Assembly: GCA_050084515.1 (NCBI GenBank)
Contig: CM114271.1
Location: 68,200,001 to 68,264,000 of the forward strand
Origin: Blasia pusilla
Lineage: Eukaryota > Marchantiophyta > Marchantiopsida > Blasiales
Length of the DNA stretch: 64,000 nucleotides
Direction of reading: 5' to 3'
A program made the translations under genes and the position numbers. Below the pieces are notes generated by a model. It searched no databases, was not told where the DNA came from, and was given only the letters and a program-made list of their open reading frames with translations. Shown here piece after piece: positions 48,156 through 57,179 of the stretch (the first letter of the stretch is position 1; each line of letters starts with the position of its first letter).

Positions 48156-49030
48156 GTGGAGTTGGACCCACAGAGGGGTGAGGCTGGGAGGCAGACTAGG
48201 CTTCCCCAGTCATTCTTGTTGGCTGAGGTGCTTAGGACTCCATCCATGGTTCTTACGCAGCCTATTGAGCCGACAGTGGGGACTGAGGCATCTACATCGC
48301 ATGTAGTAGACACGGATCGCAAACATCAATGCGATGTGCGGATGGCAACTTCAGTGTTGGGATCCCCATTGTTTTCGGTCATAGAGCTGATGGCTTTAGG
48401 AGTTGACTTAGGTCCTATATTTCAGCTAGCAGCCACGTTGTGTGAACGTGGGGTATTCTTGCTACACGTCTTTGAGGTGGATGAGGGTGTTGCGGTGGAG
48501 CGACCCTCTATGTCAGGTATAGTATTGAGTACCAGTGCTACTTGGCAGGCAGCAGCGGCGAAGATGGATGCATTACCAGCCCGGCCAGCCATTGATCGTG
48601 AGAGGATTACACCTAGTGTATGTATGTTGGACAACCGGAGTGGGATATTCGGATTGGTGAGTCCTATAGGACAGGTGTATAGACCAGATAGAGTCTTGTT
48701 AGACTCTAGTGCCCAACCTTTGATGTTGGGACATGCGGCATGTATTGGTTTGGGTATTCGGAGGTCAGAGCTTGAGCCTTGCCCATTCCAGATTCAAACA
48801 TCACTTGGAGGAGCCAATGATAGGTCTCAATTCATGACACGGGAGAAGTTGTCTGTATAGTTGAGACCAGATCATGTGACTGATAGCTCCCGTTTGGGAG
48901 TACCTGCATTGGTCACATCAGCCGAGTCGTATGATGTACTAGTTGGAGGAGCAGTATTATACCCGATGAGTTTTCAGATGGACTACTAGACTGAGACAAC
49001 GTCTTATAGACCTGGTTGGCAGTCCGGGGA
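48156..49030 (+). pseudogene. Aspartic protease region (copy C), broken
   Basis: The frame 48156-48860 contains LLDSSAQPLMLGHAAC near 48690-48735, a retropepsin active-site motif (DS[GS]A; copy B has DSGA). It ends at a TAG. Homology to copy B continues to about 49030 (SAESYDVLVGGAVL, then SYRPGWQSG) with another TAG for TGG. The protease would cut Gag-Pol into parts; its region leads straight into the DNMT frame. Confidence 0.8.
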
Positions 49031-49037
49031 TAGACGT

Positions 49038-50231
49038 GTGAGCCAGGTTCCTGTGAGATTTATTTATGGGGCTCGACCAGGAGGGTCTTCCCCAACGGTG
49101 TTAGCATCTGTGGCTGGTTTTAGTGGAGTAGTCACTTGGCCAGGAGACTTTTTGGAGGGTAATCTTTCTGCTATGGATTCTGTTGTGCATGAGGAGGTAG
49201 AGGAGGTCCCTAGTTTTGCAACAGTGGCATCCTCGTCGTTGGATGTGCCACTTTGGAGTTCAGGCGGTGCACTACGGCAAGAGGCTGATCGTCTAGTGCA
49301 GGAGGCTTGGTGTGAGGCTCTTATACCTCACGAGGAAGAGGAGGCCCCACGGCGGACTCCTACTTCTGGTCCAGTTGGGTTATCCCCTTTGGATACTACA
49401 TCCATTGTATGGCAGTATTTGCCGGAGGGCATTTGTGTGTTAGATCTCTTTGGTGGGATTAGCACTGGTTTGGCTATTGTGTTGCAGGCCGGTATTCCTG
49501 TGCGGAGATACGTGTATGTGGAGCGAGATGAGACAGCCCAGAGAGTCTCATCTCGACATATTGGTCAGTTGATGCGGAGATATCTTGAGTTGTTGCCACC
49601 ATCAGCTATTCGTGGGTACCAGCGTGCTTTGCCGTCACACATTGCATTGTTGGGGGCGCAGGACCTTGAGAGGGTTGGTTCTATGGATTTGGTGATTGCT
49701 GGATGGCCATGTCAGGGTCATACACATGCTGGTCGTGGTGAGGGATTACACGACCCTAGGTCTCGATTGTTTTGGGAGATGTTACGGGTGTTACGACATC
49801 TTCAGGTTCATCAGGCACGTGCTCCAACTTACAATCTGGAGAATGTTCCATTTTCGGGTGACACTCGGACCCGGATGATGACGAGTGTTCATGAGGTGCG
49901 GTCTTGGATTGGACCAGCGGTGTTGTTGGATGCATCACGAGTTGGCTTGCGTGCACATTGTCCATGCTTGTGGTGGACAAACTTGTTGCCTAGGGAGGTT
50001 CTACGTCGAGCATATGATGCAGTGCAGCGGGATCCTTGCCTTACAGTGGATAGTATCTTGGATACTCGGCGACTTTCTCAAGTGGTGAGGGTTATTGATC
50101 GGTCACCCATGGTAGTGGTGAACCGTGTGGGCCAGCCTAGGATGGCACTACCTACATTTGTGAGTTTTCCCTCGTCACATGCCTATAGGGAAGGTGGTCC
50201 CGGGCTTGTATGGGATTCTCATATGCGATAG
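49038..50231 (+). CDS. DNMT3-like cytosine-5 methyltransferase in gypsy pol (copy C)
   Basis: This is an open 397-codon part of pol. Residues 1-115 are a Ser/Glu-rich linker. Motif I, VLDLFGGISTGLA, is at residue 134 (SAM binding). YVYVERDE follows (motif II). Motif IV, MDLVIAGWPCQGH, has the catalytic Cys at residue 225, then GLHDPRSRLFWEMLRVL as in DNMT3 enzymes. ENV (motif VI) is at 268. AHCPCLWWTNLLPRE is the motif VIII region. Motifs IX and X, seen in copy B (RERAIGFSIGTT, RQVLGQAMDL), lie beyond the stop at 50231 in shifted frames. The order I to X is canonical, excluding a DRM origin. The enzyme would transfer methyl groups to cytosine in DNA, possibly the element's own cDNA. It is open but cut off before its last motifs, so activity is doubtful. 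Confidence 0.9.
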   Translation: MSQVPVRFIYGARPGGSSPTVLASVAGFSGVVTWPGDFLEGNLSAMDSVVHEEVEEVPSFATVASSSLDVPLWSSGGALRQEADRLVQEAWCEALIPHEEEEAPRRTPTSGPVGLSPLDTTSIVWQYLPEGICVLDLFGGISTGLAIVLQAGIPVRRYVYVERDETAQRVSSRHIGQLMRRYLELLPPSAIRGYQRALPSHIALLGAQDLERVGSMDLVIAGWPCQGHTHAGRGEGLHDPRSRLFWEMLRVLRHLQVHQARAPTYNLENVPFSGDTRTRMMTSVHEVRSWIGPAVLLDASRVGLRAHCPCLWWTNLLPREVLRRAYDAVQRDPCLTVDSILDTRRLSQVVRVIDRSPMVVVNRVGQPRMALPTFVSFPSSHAYREGGPGLVWDSHMR

Positions 50232-50712
50232 TTGGTGGAGCCTAACGCTGATGAGAGAGAGAGAGCGTGCGATGGGATTTGCTACTAGTGTGACTGCGGT
50301 TGCTTCCATTTCTGAGGCTTCACGACGTCATGGACTATGGACCTGAATTGTTTGACTTGGATTTTGAATCTTGGTATGGCCGAACAGCATCAACTTCGGA
50401 CTATGTCTGTGGGTCTTCCATCCCTTATGATGAGCTCGATGGCTACCGGGACGGCAGAGGCATCGGCTCGGGGCGAGGAGAGTAGTATTTTGCATCCTTG
50501 GAGTAAATGGGATGTAATGGCTGGGCTTGTGGAGTTGGTTGCTCATGCTGGTGGAGGAGTTATTTGCTCAGGTGATGGTGTAGCTAAGGATGTACTATCT
50601 TGTGAGGGGGTTGCGAAGCAGCAAATGGCATCGTCCTCTCCCTCTAGTGTGCCAGTGGAGGAGACTTGGGAGCCATTTCTTGGGCCTAAGCTTACGGGAG
50701 GTGAGAAATGAC
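50232..50712 (+). pseudogene. DNMT motifs IX-X end and linker to RT (copy C), shifted
   Basis: Across frames this reads LVEPNADE, then EASRRHG, then MDLNCLTWILNLGMAEQ (50337 on). These are the C-terminal methyltransferase motifs seen intact in copy B. The open linker then runs to WEPFLGPKLTGGEK (50711), the conserved lead-in to RT in A, B and C. Confidence 0.75.
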
Positions 50713-52200
50713 GCTTGACACAATTCCTACGTGCTTATAGGAATTGTTTTGCCTTTAGCATGAAGGAGTTGGGTGCTTTGGTTGGACCCGGTATACATAT
50801 TGATTTGGCTAGTGATACGCCAATCTTCCGTCGTCCCTACTGATACAGTGATATGGAGAGGGACATGATTCAGAGTAGGACGTTGGACCTTTTGGAGGCT
50901 AGATTAGTGGAGTTGTCGCATGGAGAGTATGCATCAGCCATTGTCATGCCTGCTAAAAAGGATGTGCATGGCAACTACACGGATAGGCGGATGTGTGGAG
51001 ATTACCGTCATATCAATCAGCAGACCAAGGGTGATAGGTATGCCATGCCTACACCTGAGGAGATCTTTGATGTGGTGGGACATGCAAAGATTTTCAGTAC
51101 TTTGGATCTTTGGGCATGATACCATCAGTTGTCGATTCGAGAGAATGACAAGGCCAAGACAGCATTTTGGGATGTCAACTCTCATGGCAAGGATTGTTTG
51201 TACTAGTGGAAATTCTTACCCTTTGGGTTGAAGAATGCACCTGCCGAGTTTCAGAGAGTGATGGACAGGATCCTAGCAGGGTTGGATTTTGTTCGGTGTT
51301 TGTGATATCTTGGTATTCAGTAACACGGTGGAGGAGCATCAGATACATTTCGAGATTGTGTTTGAGCGGTTGAAAGCTCATGGTCTACGTTTGCATCCAG
51401 GAAAGTGTAAGTTCTTCCATGAGGATGTTGAGTACTTGGGTCATGTGATCTATCCAGGTGGTTTGGGAGTCCAGCAAGCAAAGGTGGAGGCTATTGCACT
51501 TATTCCTTGTCCCGTAGATGTGAGTAGAGTTCGGGCATTCATAGGATTGGCGAACTACTATCGGAGGTATGTGAAGGGATTTAGTGCTATGGCAAAGCCT
51601 TTGAACCAATTGTTGAAATCAGATCAGGAGTGGCACTGGGGAGATGATCAGGAGAGAGCTTTTGTGGAGCTCAAGGCCCACTTGGTGGCGGTGCCTATCT
51701 TGAGGAGAGCTATCAGAGGGCGCCCATTTCAGTTACACACTGATTGGAGTAGGTTGGGACTTGGAGCAATGTTGACACAACATGATGATGAGCACATGGA
51801 GTTTGTGGTGGCCTATGCAAGTCGTTCGAATAATGCAACGGAGTCGCGCTACAGTTCATATGAGGGAGAGTGCTTGGCAGTAGTGTGGGCTATGGCACAC
51901 TTTAGGTGTCACTTGTTTGGCACACAGTTTACCCTTATTCGATCACTGGTGCTCAAGTGGTTGATGGAGTCGACAAGCTTACAGGGAAGCTTGCACCGTG
52001 GGCTCTTATCTTACAGGAGTATGACTTCCAGGTGGTACATAGACCTGGAGTTGCCAACCTTGATGCTGATGGGTCGAGTAGGAACCCATGTACTAGCCAA
52101 GAGGATGCAACTGGGGCTAGATGGCATGGCGAGGTTGATGAGGAGATGGTGCCAGGTTGGCATGCATCCGCCTTTTTATGTTGGTTAGGGGTGGACTCTA
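50713..52200 (+). pseudogene. Gypsy-like RT and RNase H (copy C), broken
   Basis: The RT starts LVELSHGEYASAIVMPAKKD, then DRRMCGDYRHINQQTKGDR, FSTLDLWA, and WKFLPFGLKNAPAEFQRVMD, with stops at 51118 and 51205 (the latter TAG for CAG). The YIDD box is damaged by a small deletion (VCDI at 51300). From 51289 to ~51940 the frame is open: HPGKCKFFHEDVEYLGHVIYP, LANYYRRYVKGFSAMAKPL, then RNase H (LHTDWSRLGLGAMLTQ, SSYEGECLAVVWAMAHF). A frameshift then enters the TDHQPLKW region. Confidence 0.9.
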
Positions 52201-52310
52201 GTAGGGAGGACCACATGACATCTTACTCTAGTTAGAGGGTAGATGGCCAGCCTTCAGATCCTAAGGTTGGAGATGGTGGTACGGATCAGCGTGATATTCA
52301 TGATGATGCG

Positions 52311-53175
52311 TTGGTGTTGGAGTTCCTACGGACCAGTAGGGTGCCAGGCATAGTGAGTGCCAAGGAGCGAGACCGTGTTCTTCAACGTGCTAAGAGGTAT
52401 CGATTGGAGGAAACACATATTCTCCGTGTGTGGGAGGATGGTAGAGTACAAGTAGTGCCGCATTTGGCTCAGAGAGCGCGCATTGTGCGACATGCCCATG
52501 AGGAGTTGGGACATTTTGGGGTAAAGCATACGTATAGCTTACTCCTTGGTCAGTCTTGGTGGCGTGGCATGCATACTGAGGTGCAGCATTTGGTGTCACG
52601 TTGTATAGTTTGTGATCGGGTGAGGGCATCATTCAATGTCCCTACACCATAGTTACATCCCTTGCCTATTATGGGGTTGGGTTACCGTTGGAGTGTGGAC
52701 TTTGCCGGAGTGTACGATATCATCGATATGTGTTGGTGATGGTGGAGCACTTCTCCAAGTGGATTGAGTTGGTGGCATTACCTGACAAGGCAAGTGAGGG
52801 AACAGTGTATGGGTTTCTTGATAGAGTGCTTAGTCATTTTGGTGCACCAGGTGAAGTGCTGACCGACCAGGGTACAAAGTTTCAGGGTGAGTTTCAGGTC
52901 TTGTGTGACAAGGCGTTGATTGATCATCGGATCACGTCTCAAGATCATCCAAAGGCGGATGGTTTGGCTGAGCGTGTGGTTCAGACGGTGAAGAGGGTAT
53001 TGCGCAAGTATGGCCTACAGAAGGGGCATCTTGGAGATTGGGATATTCAGTTGCCATGGTTAGCCATGGGGTATAGGTTCAATCGCCAAGCATCCTTGGC
53101 TTCCTTCTCACCTTATTTCTGTTATATGGCCGAGATCCAGACTTGCCAGCAGCAATTCGTTGAGAGTCTAGTGAG
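52311..53175 (+). pseudogene. Gypsy-like integrase (copy C), nearly open
   Basis: The zinc finger (52311-52652) shows HAHEELGHFGVKHTYSLL and CIVCDRV, the HHCC set, then a TAG for CAG at 52651. A short damaged part holds the first Asp (RWSVDFAG). The core frame 52688-53182 has LTDQGTKF (second Asp) and GLAERVVQTVKRVLRKYG (Glu). It ends with a frameshift near 53,125. Confidence 0.9.
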
Positions 53176-53733
53176 GTGGTGAACCTTGATGACCTAGAGA
53201 TGTGGATGAGAGTGTGTTCTCAGCGGGCAGAGCTCTTTCAGAGAGTTATGCCAACAGCCTTTGAGAATCTTGCCATTGCTGAACAGAGGGATACGTTGCG
53301 GTATGCAACCATTAAGGGTGGAGGTTATCGATCATCGATTTGTAGGTTCCATGTGGAGGACTATATCTATTTGCAGCAGATTGCACCGACAATGTTGGAT
53401 GTGACGGCAGGCCGCACTATTTTACGAGTGCGCGAGGTGTTAGCTTCTGGAGTTCTCATGTTGGAGGGTCGTGATGGAGTTGTTTGGAAGGACCATGTGC
53501 ATAATTGTGCGCCATGTCATCTTCCAAATGTGGATGGTACTATTGACCCAAGCTTAGCCATGATAGGTGCTAGCTTGAGGTGCATGTTGTGTGGGTCTGC
53601 TGGTAACGCAGCCCGTATGTTGGTGTGTGATCGGTGTTCTAGGGGTTGGCACATGATGTGTTTGACTCACGTATGGATGTTGTTCCTACTGGAAGGTGGG
53701 TTTTTCCTCGATGTACTTAGGAGAGGTAGATGA
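53176..53733 (+). pseudogene. Integrase C-terminal domain and PHD finger (copy C)
   Basis: This is an open 185-codon segment. The first part (RVMPTAFENLAIAEQRDTLRYA) is a conserved family linker. TILRVREVLASGVLMLEGRDGVVWKDHV is an SH3-like integrase tail, then NCAPCHLP, a conserved extra Cys/His cluster. The PHD finger begins CMLCGSAGNAARMLVCDRC, then RGWHMMCL. A small frameshift before its end disrupts the last CX2C, which in the other frame reads VFPRC, so one Cys is also changed. Confidence 0.85.
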
Positions 53734-53876
53734 CTTGATCTTTGCATGATATGGATTACAGATGGGCGACTAACGATGGGGCAACCTAGCACCCGGCCTT
53801 TTGATTCGTGCACCCAAGAAGGTGTATAGCATGAAGTAGATGTATAGGGCTACCTGGGAATTAGAGGGACCTAACC

Positions 53877-53893
53877 GCTAGTTAGGGGGGCGA
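53877..53893 (+). promoter_or_regulatory. Purine tract before X (copy C)
   Basis: GCTAGTTAGGGGGGCGA abuts the first X unit, as in copies A and B. Confidence 0.7.
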
Positions 53894-53999
53894 GTTGTGG
53901 TACACTTGTGTTTGTGGATGCTCTCGTCTATATTATATATGTATGTGAGTATGGTATGTCAACGATGTATGTTGTATGACGATGTGGATTCGCACGACA
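53894..53999 (+). repeat. Copy C X unit, first (B1)
   Basis: A 106-bp unit beginning GTTGTGGTACACTTGTG and ending CGCACGACA, repeated exactly in length at 54370-54475. Confidence 0.9.
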
Positions 54000-54001
54000 A
54001 C

Positions 54002-54369
54002 TGTCATGACCATGCGGATTATGTCGTAGAGTATAGTGTGCTAGTAGAGGCCATACCTTATGTAGGGCCGTAGTGTCTAGGTAGAGATGCGGTTTCATAC
54101 ATAGGGTTGGGGGTTACTCAATTGAGGGTGACTTTTCCAATAGGGCCTGCTCTTAGGTTGGAGGATATAGTGTGGAGTGCACTCAAAGAACAGTTAATTC
54201 TTTGAGTTGAGCCTGTTGCATTGGGAGTTAGCCTTGGTAGTGAGTAGAGCTCTTGGCTATGGTGGTTCCCGCAAGCTTCGACCTGGATTCTCCCATCGTG
54301 GAGTGGGTTTGGCTCGATTGTATGTGATTCTATACGTGTTTTATGACATTAGGTCTTTCACGGATTTCA
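54002..54369 (+). repeat. Copy C 3' core repeat (A2)
   Basis: It is nearly identical to 44764-45132. It starts TGTCATGACC two bases (AC) after the first X unit and ends GGATTTCA, where the second X begins. Confidence 0.9.
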
Positions 54370-54475
54370 GTTGTGGTACACTTGTGTTTGTGGATGCTCT
54401 TCTCTATGTTATGTATGTATGTGAGTATGGTATGTCAACGATGTATGTTGTATGACAATGTGGATTCGCACGACA
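54370..54475 (+). repeat. Copy C X unit, second (B2), at the element end
   Basis: A 106-bp repeat of 53894-53999 ending CGCACGACA. Copy B leader DNA resumes right after it. Confidence 0.9.
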
Positions 54476-54931
54476 ACGGGCGTGAGGACTTGGCAAGCTG
54501 ATGCTGATCTAGTTCAGCATAACTTCCAGGTCACCCATCCTAGTTCTATTCCTCCAGAGTGTGCTTAACTCAAGAGTTCTTTTGCATGTTGTGTTACTAA
54601 CACCTCTACAAGGAAGTGATGGCTAGCTGTTGCACACAGGGGAATTTATTCACTTACCTTGCTGCTTATGGAGATGTTTGAGGTGTGATTTTTGGGTGAC
54701 ACACATTGTGGATTAGTGTGTTGGTGAGTGCACGGCACTACCGCGACTATTGTAGAGAGCTTGGTGGGATGGATGTATACCACACTAGTCAGGAGTGACT
54801 TAGTGTGTGGGCTAGTTGCTGAGTGTTGATCTCAAGTGAGATAAGTGGGGGCTTGTCCACAGTTTGGGCATTGTCTAGTGCAGAGCTGGTGGCTCGAGAG
54901 TGAGTCATAGTAGTTTGTAGGTTTCACCACG
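54476..54931 (+). other. Copy B leader, right part
   Basis: This continues the leader from 44763 (GGGCGTGAGG, AGGTCACCCATC also in copy C's leader). There is no coding content. Confidence 0.6.
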
Positions 54932-56077
54932 GTGCATCCACCAAGTATTGGGGAGCGTGGTAGTGATAAGAGTGGCGGAGGATTTACACGGAGTGGGGCT
55001 AGGTATCGAGGGTTTCCACACAAGGAACCATCTCAGCCGCCAGTTGTAGTTACTCCAGAGGTAACGTTAGCGGATTCTGAGTTACCCGAGAGGCCATGGA
55101 GTGTCGCGAGTGTCGCCACACCATTGTTGTGGGACATGGATGATCGCGACACGTATGGGTCCACGAGGGCACCCCGACGGTTCTCAAGCATGGTGGGAAC
55201 CATCGAGTTGGATGATTTTATGTAGGAGTTCGATAGTTGGTGCGATACATAGAGGATGCGGAACCACCAGAGATTCGACCCCTTTATGGCATGGAAGGGA
55301 CTTTTTTAGCATCTGGAGGGCCCTCCCATGGATGATTATCACAAGTTTTGGATTCTCCATGAGGCGGAGATTGAGGCATGGAGACTATTTTGGTCTCCAG
55401 GATATGTGTCCCTCACAGGGCGTGCAATGTATGATATGGCAGCTACAGTAGCACCCACTAACCGCACGGAGGAGACACTTGGAGGAGTTGTCGACCTGAG
55501 TCTTACGAGTGTGACCAGCCGCGTACCATCTGCGTTCAACCTATTGGTTGAGTTCTTCAGAAAGTTGGGGAGGAACTATCAGGGGATGAGGATCGACAAG
55601 CTGAAGTCGATTCATGAGTTTTAGTGGAGAGCGGGGGAGAGTCTTTGAGAGGCCTATGCATGGCTCCGACGGTTGATTACACCGACTCAGGGTGTGATCG
55701 AGGCGCAAGCGGTTCAGTTCTGGTATGCGATGCTAGATCGTGAGTTGCAGAAGAGAGTGCGAGATGAAACTCTCTTACATGTTGGTTCGCCTACTCTCAA
55801 GTCTATTTTTTTGTTGGCAGAGCAGATTGAGCTCAACATACTTGAGGAGAGAGTTTTGAGGACATGCGCGTCATCTTCAAGGGAGACGACGCGAGTGACG
55901 ATGTCTCTATCAGTGCCGCAACGCACTTCCCGAGATAGAGTCATGGGACCGAGGGCTTCGGAAGGATATCGGGAGCCAGTTTTCCGGTTGGCGGCAATGC
56001 TCTGTGAGAGCGATGAGTTTGGTTCTTCTAGTGTTGAGACTCACACAGGAGATGTGGCAGAGGTACCCTTGGAGTAG
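54932..56077 (+). pseudogene. Gag (copy B), broken
   Basis: It is homologous to copy C gag: GGFTRSGARYR, GTIELDDFM, EFDSWCDT, HLEGPPMDDYHKF, FFRKLGRNYQGMRIDKLKS. At least three TAG stops stand where copy C has CAG (near 55225, 55250 and 55308). The second half (55673-56077) continues with WYAMLDRELQKRVRDETLL and ILEERVL. The zinc knuckle present in copy C is deleted: the frame passes from GYREP to VFRLAAMLCE, which in C is downstream of the knuckle. Confidence 0.8.
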
Positions 56078-56695
56078 GTGCTCGTGACGAGAGCCACAGA
56101 GAGTTGGCATGCAACAGCCGCTAGAGTGGCAGAGTTGCAAGCTAGACCAACGATAGAGCATGCAGCCATCTCATGAGGAGTTGTTGTCTTGGACAACACA
56201 GATGGAGTTTTCTAGTTGGTCAGTCCATCCGGAGTCGTGTATCGACCGCAGAGAGTGCTACTTGATTCAGGAGCACAACCCCTTATGTTGGGGAAGGCAG
56301 CATGTGTAGCGATGGGATTGCGGAAGTGTGAGATCACTCCATGTCCATTCCAGATTCAGCCTTCACTAGGAGACACATCCCCAATACAGTTCATGACTCG
56401 CGATGAGATTGCAATGAGGATTCGGCCCAATCATCCTATGGATAGTACGATGGTGCGGACGAGAGCAGTTGTGACATTGGCCGAGTCTTATGATATTTTG
56501 GTTGGGGCTACCGTATTGTTTCCTCTAGGATTCATACTTGACTTTTGGGAGGAGACAGCCTCCTATCGACCAGGTTGGCAGTCAGGTGAGGGACAAGCCA
56601 GTCAGCTACCCGTGCAGTTTGCAAGGAGACTTGATGGTTCACTCCGAGGGTCGATCGCAGCAGTTGCTGCTTATTGTGGCATATTATATTTTTCA
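56078..56695 (+). pseudogene. Aspartic protease region (copy B)
   Basis: The protease motif LLDSGAQPLMLGKAACVAMGL lies near 56260-56310 with the canonical DSGA. The frame 56216-56722 is open through AESYDILVGATVLFPLGF and SYRPGWQSG. It is preceded by stops at 56076, 56174 and 56212. It meets the DNMT deletion junction at about 56692. Confidence 0.85.
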
Positions 56696-57030
56696 GGGAG
56701 GACCAGGCATGATATGGGATGAGCAAGAAAGTACACTGATGGAGCCCAATGCCGACGACCGAGAGCGAGCTATAGGATTCTCTATAGGTACGACGACAAT
56801 GCCTATGATGGTAGAGACATCTTGCAGACAGGTATTGGGTCAGGCTATGGACCTGAACTGTCTTACTTGGGTGTTCAGTCTTGGTTTGGCTAAGCAGAAA
56901 CGGATGCGAGAGGCGTTTGTGACATTAGGACCACTTTACAGCGCAGCGTCTACCGAGACGGGTGAGACACTGGCTGGGGGCGCGATGGTGATGGAGAGGC
57001 ATCCATGGACTTCATGGGATATGTCATGAG
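56696..57030 (+). pseudogene. DNMT C-terminal remnant (copy B)
   Basis: Only the end of the methyltransferase survives: GGPGMIWDEQE, then LMEPNADDRERAIGFSIGTTT (motif IX-like), then SCRQVLGQAMDLNCLTWVFSLGL (motif X-like). The equivalent of about 49140-50195 of copy C, which holds motifs I to VIII, is deleted. The remnant supplies the clean version of the C-terminal motifs that are shifted in copy C. Confidence 0.8.
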
Positions 57031-57179
57031 AGCATAGAGAGATGGGATTTCATTTCACTGATGCAGGACATAGTGGAGTGCCTAGAGAGTTGGTGTCTGA
57101 GTTGGGAGCGCATGTTGCTGCTACAGAGGTTGCTAGTTAGCAACCACCACCCTCCTCTTCTCCAGAGGTCATGAGAGAG

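Larger units (their letters stand above)
44764..54475 (+). mobile_element. Copy C of the DNMT-bearing gypsy-like family, complete layout
   Basis: This is the fullest copy (9.7 kb): core (44764-45132), self-priming site, leader, gag with zinc knuckle, protease, DNMT, RT, RNase H, integrase, PHD finger, purine tract, X (53894-53999), core (54002-54369), X (54370-54475). It is inserted in copy B's leader. The left flank ends GCGG and the right flank begins ACGG, consistent with a 4-bp target duplication with one change. It carries stops and frameshifts in gag, protease, RT and RNase H, so it is inactive, but the DNMT frame is open for 397 codons. Confidence 0.9.

Noticed and set aside
49038-50231. 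DRM-type or bacterial restriction methyltransferase
   Set aside because: Motif order is not permuted as in DRM, and the stretch after motif IV (GLHDPRSRLFWEMLRVL) is closest by eye to DNMT3-type enzymes, embedded in a eukaryotic pol.
44764-54475. DIRS/Ngaro assignment from the split repeats
   Set aside because: Pol has HHCC and DDE integrase motifs and there is no tyrosine recombinase signature, so only the repeat plan is DIRS-like.
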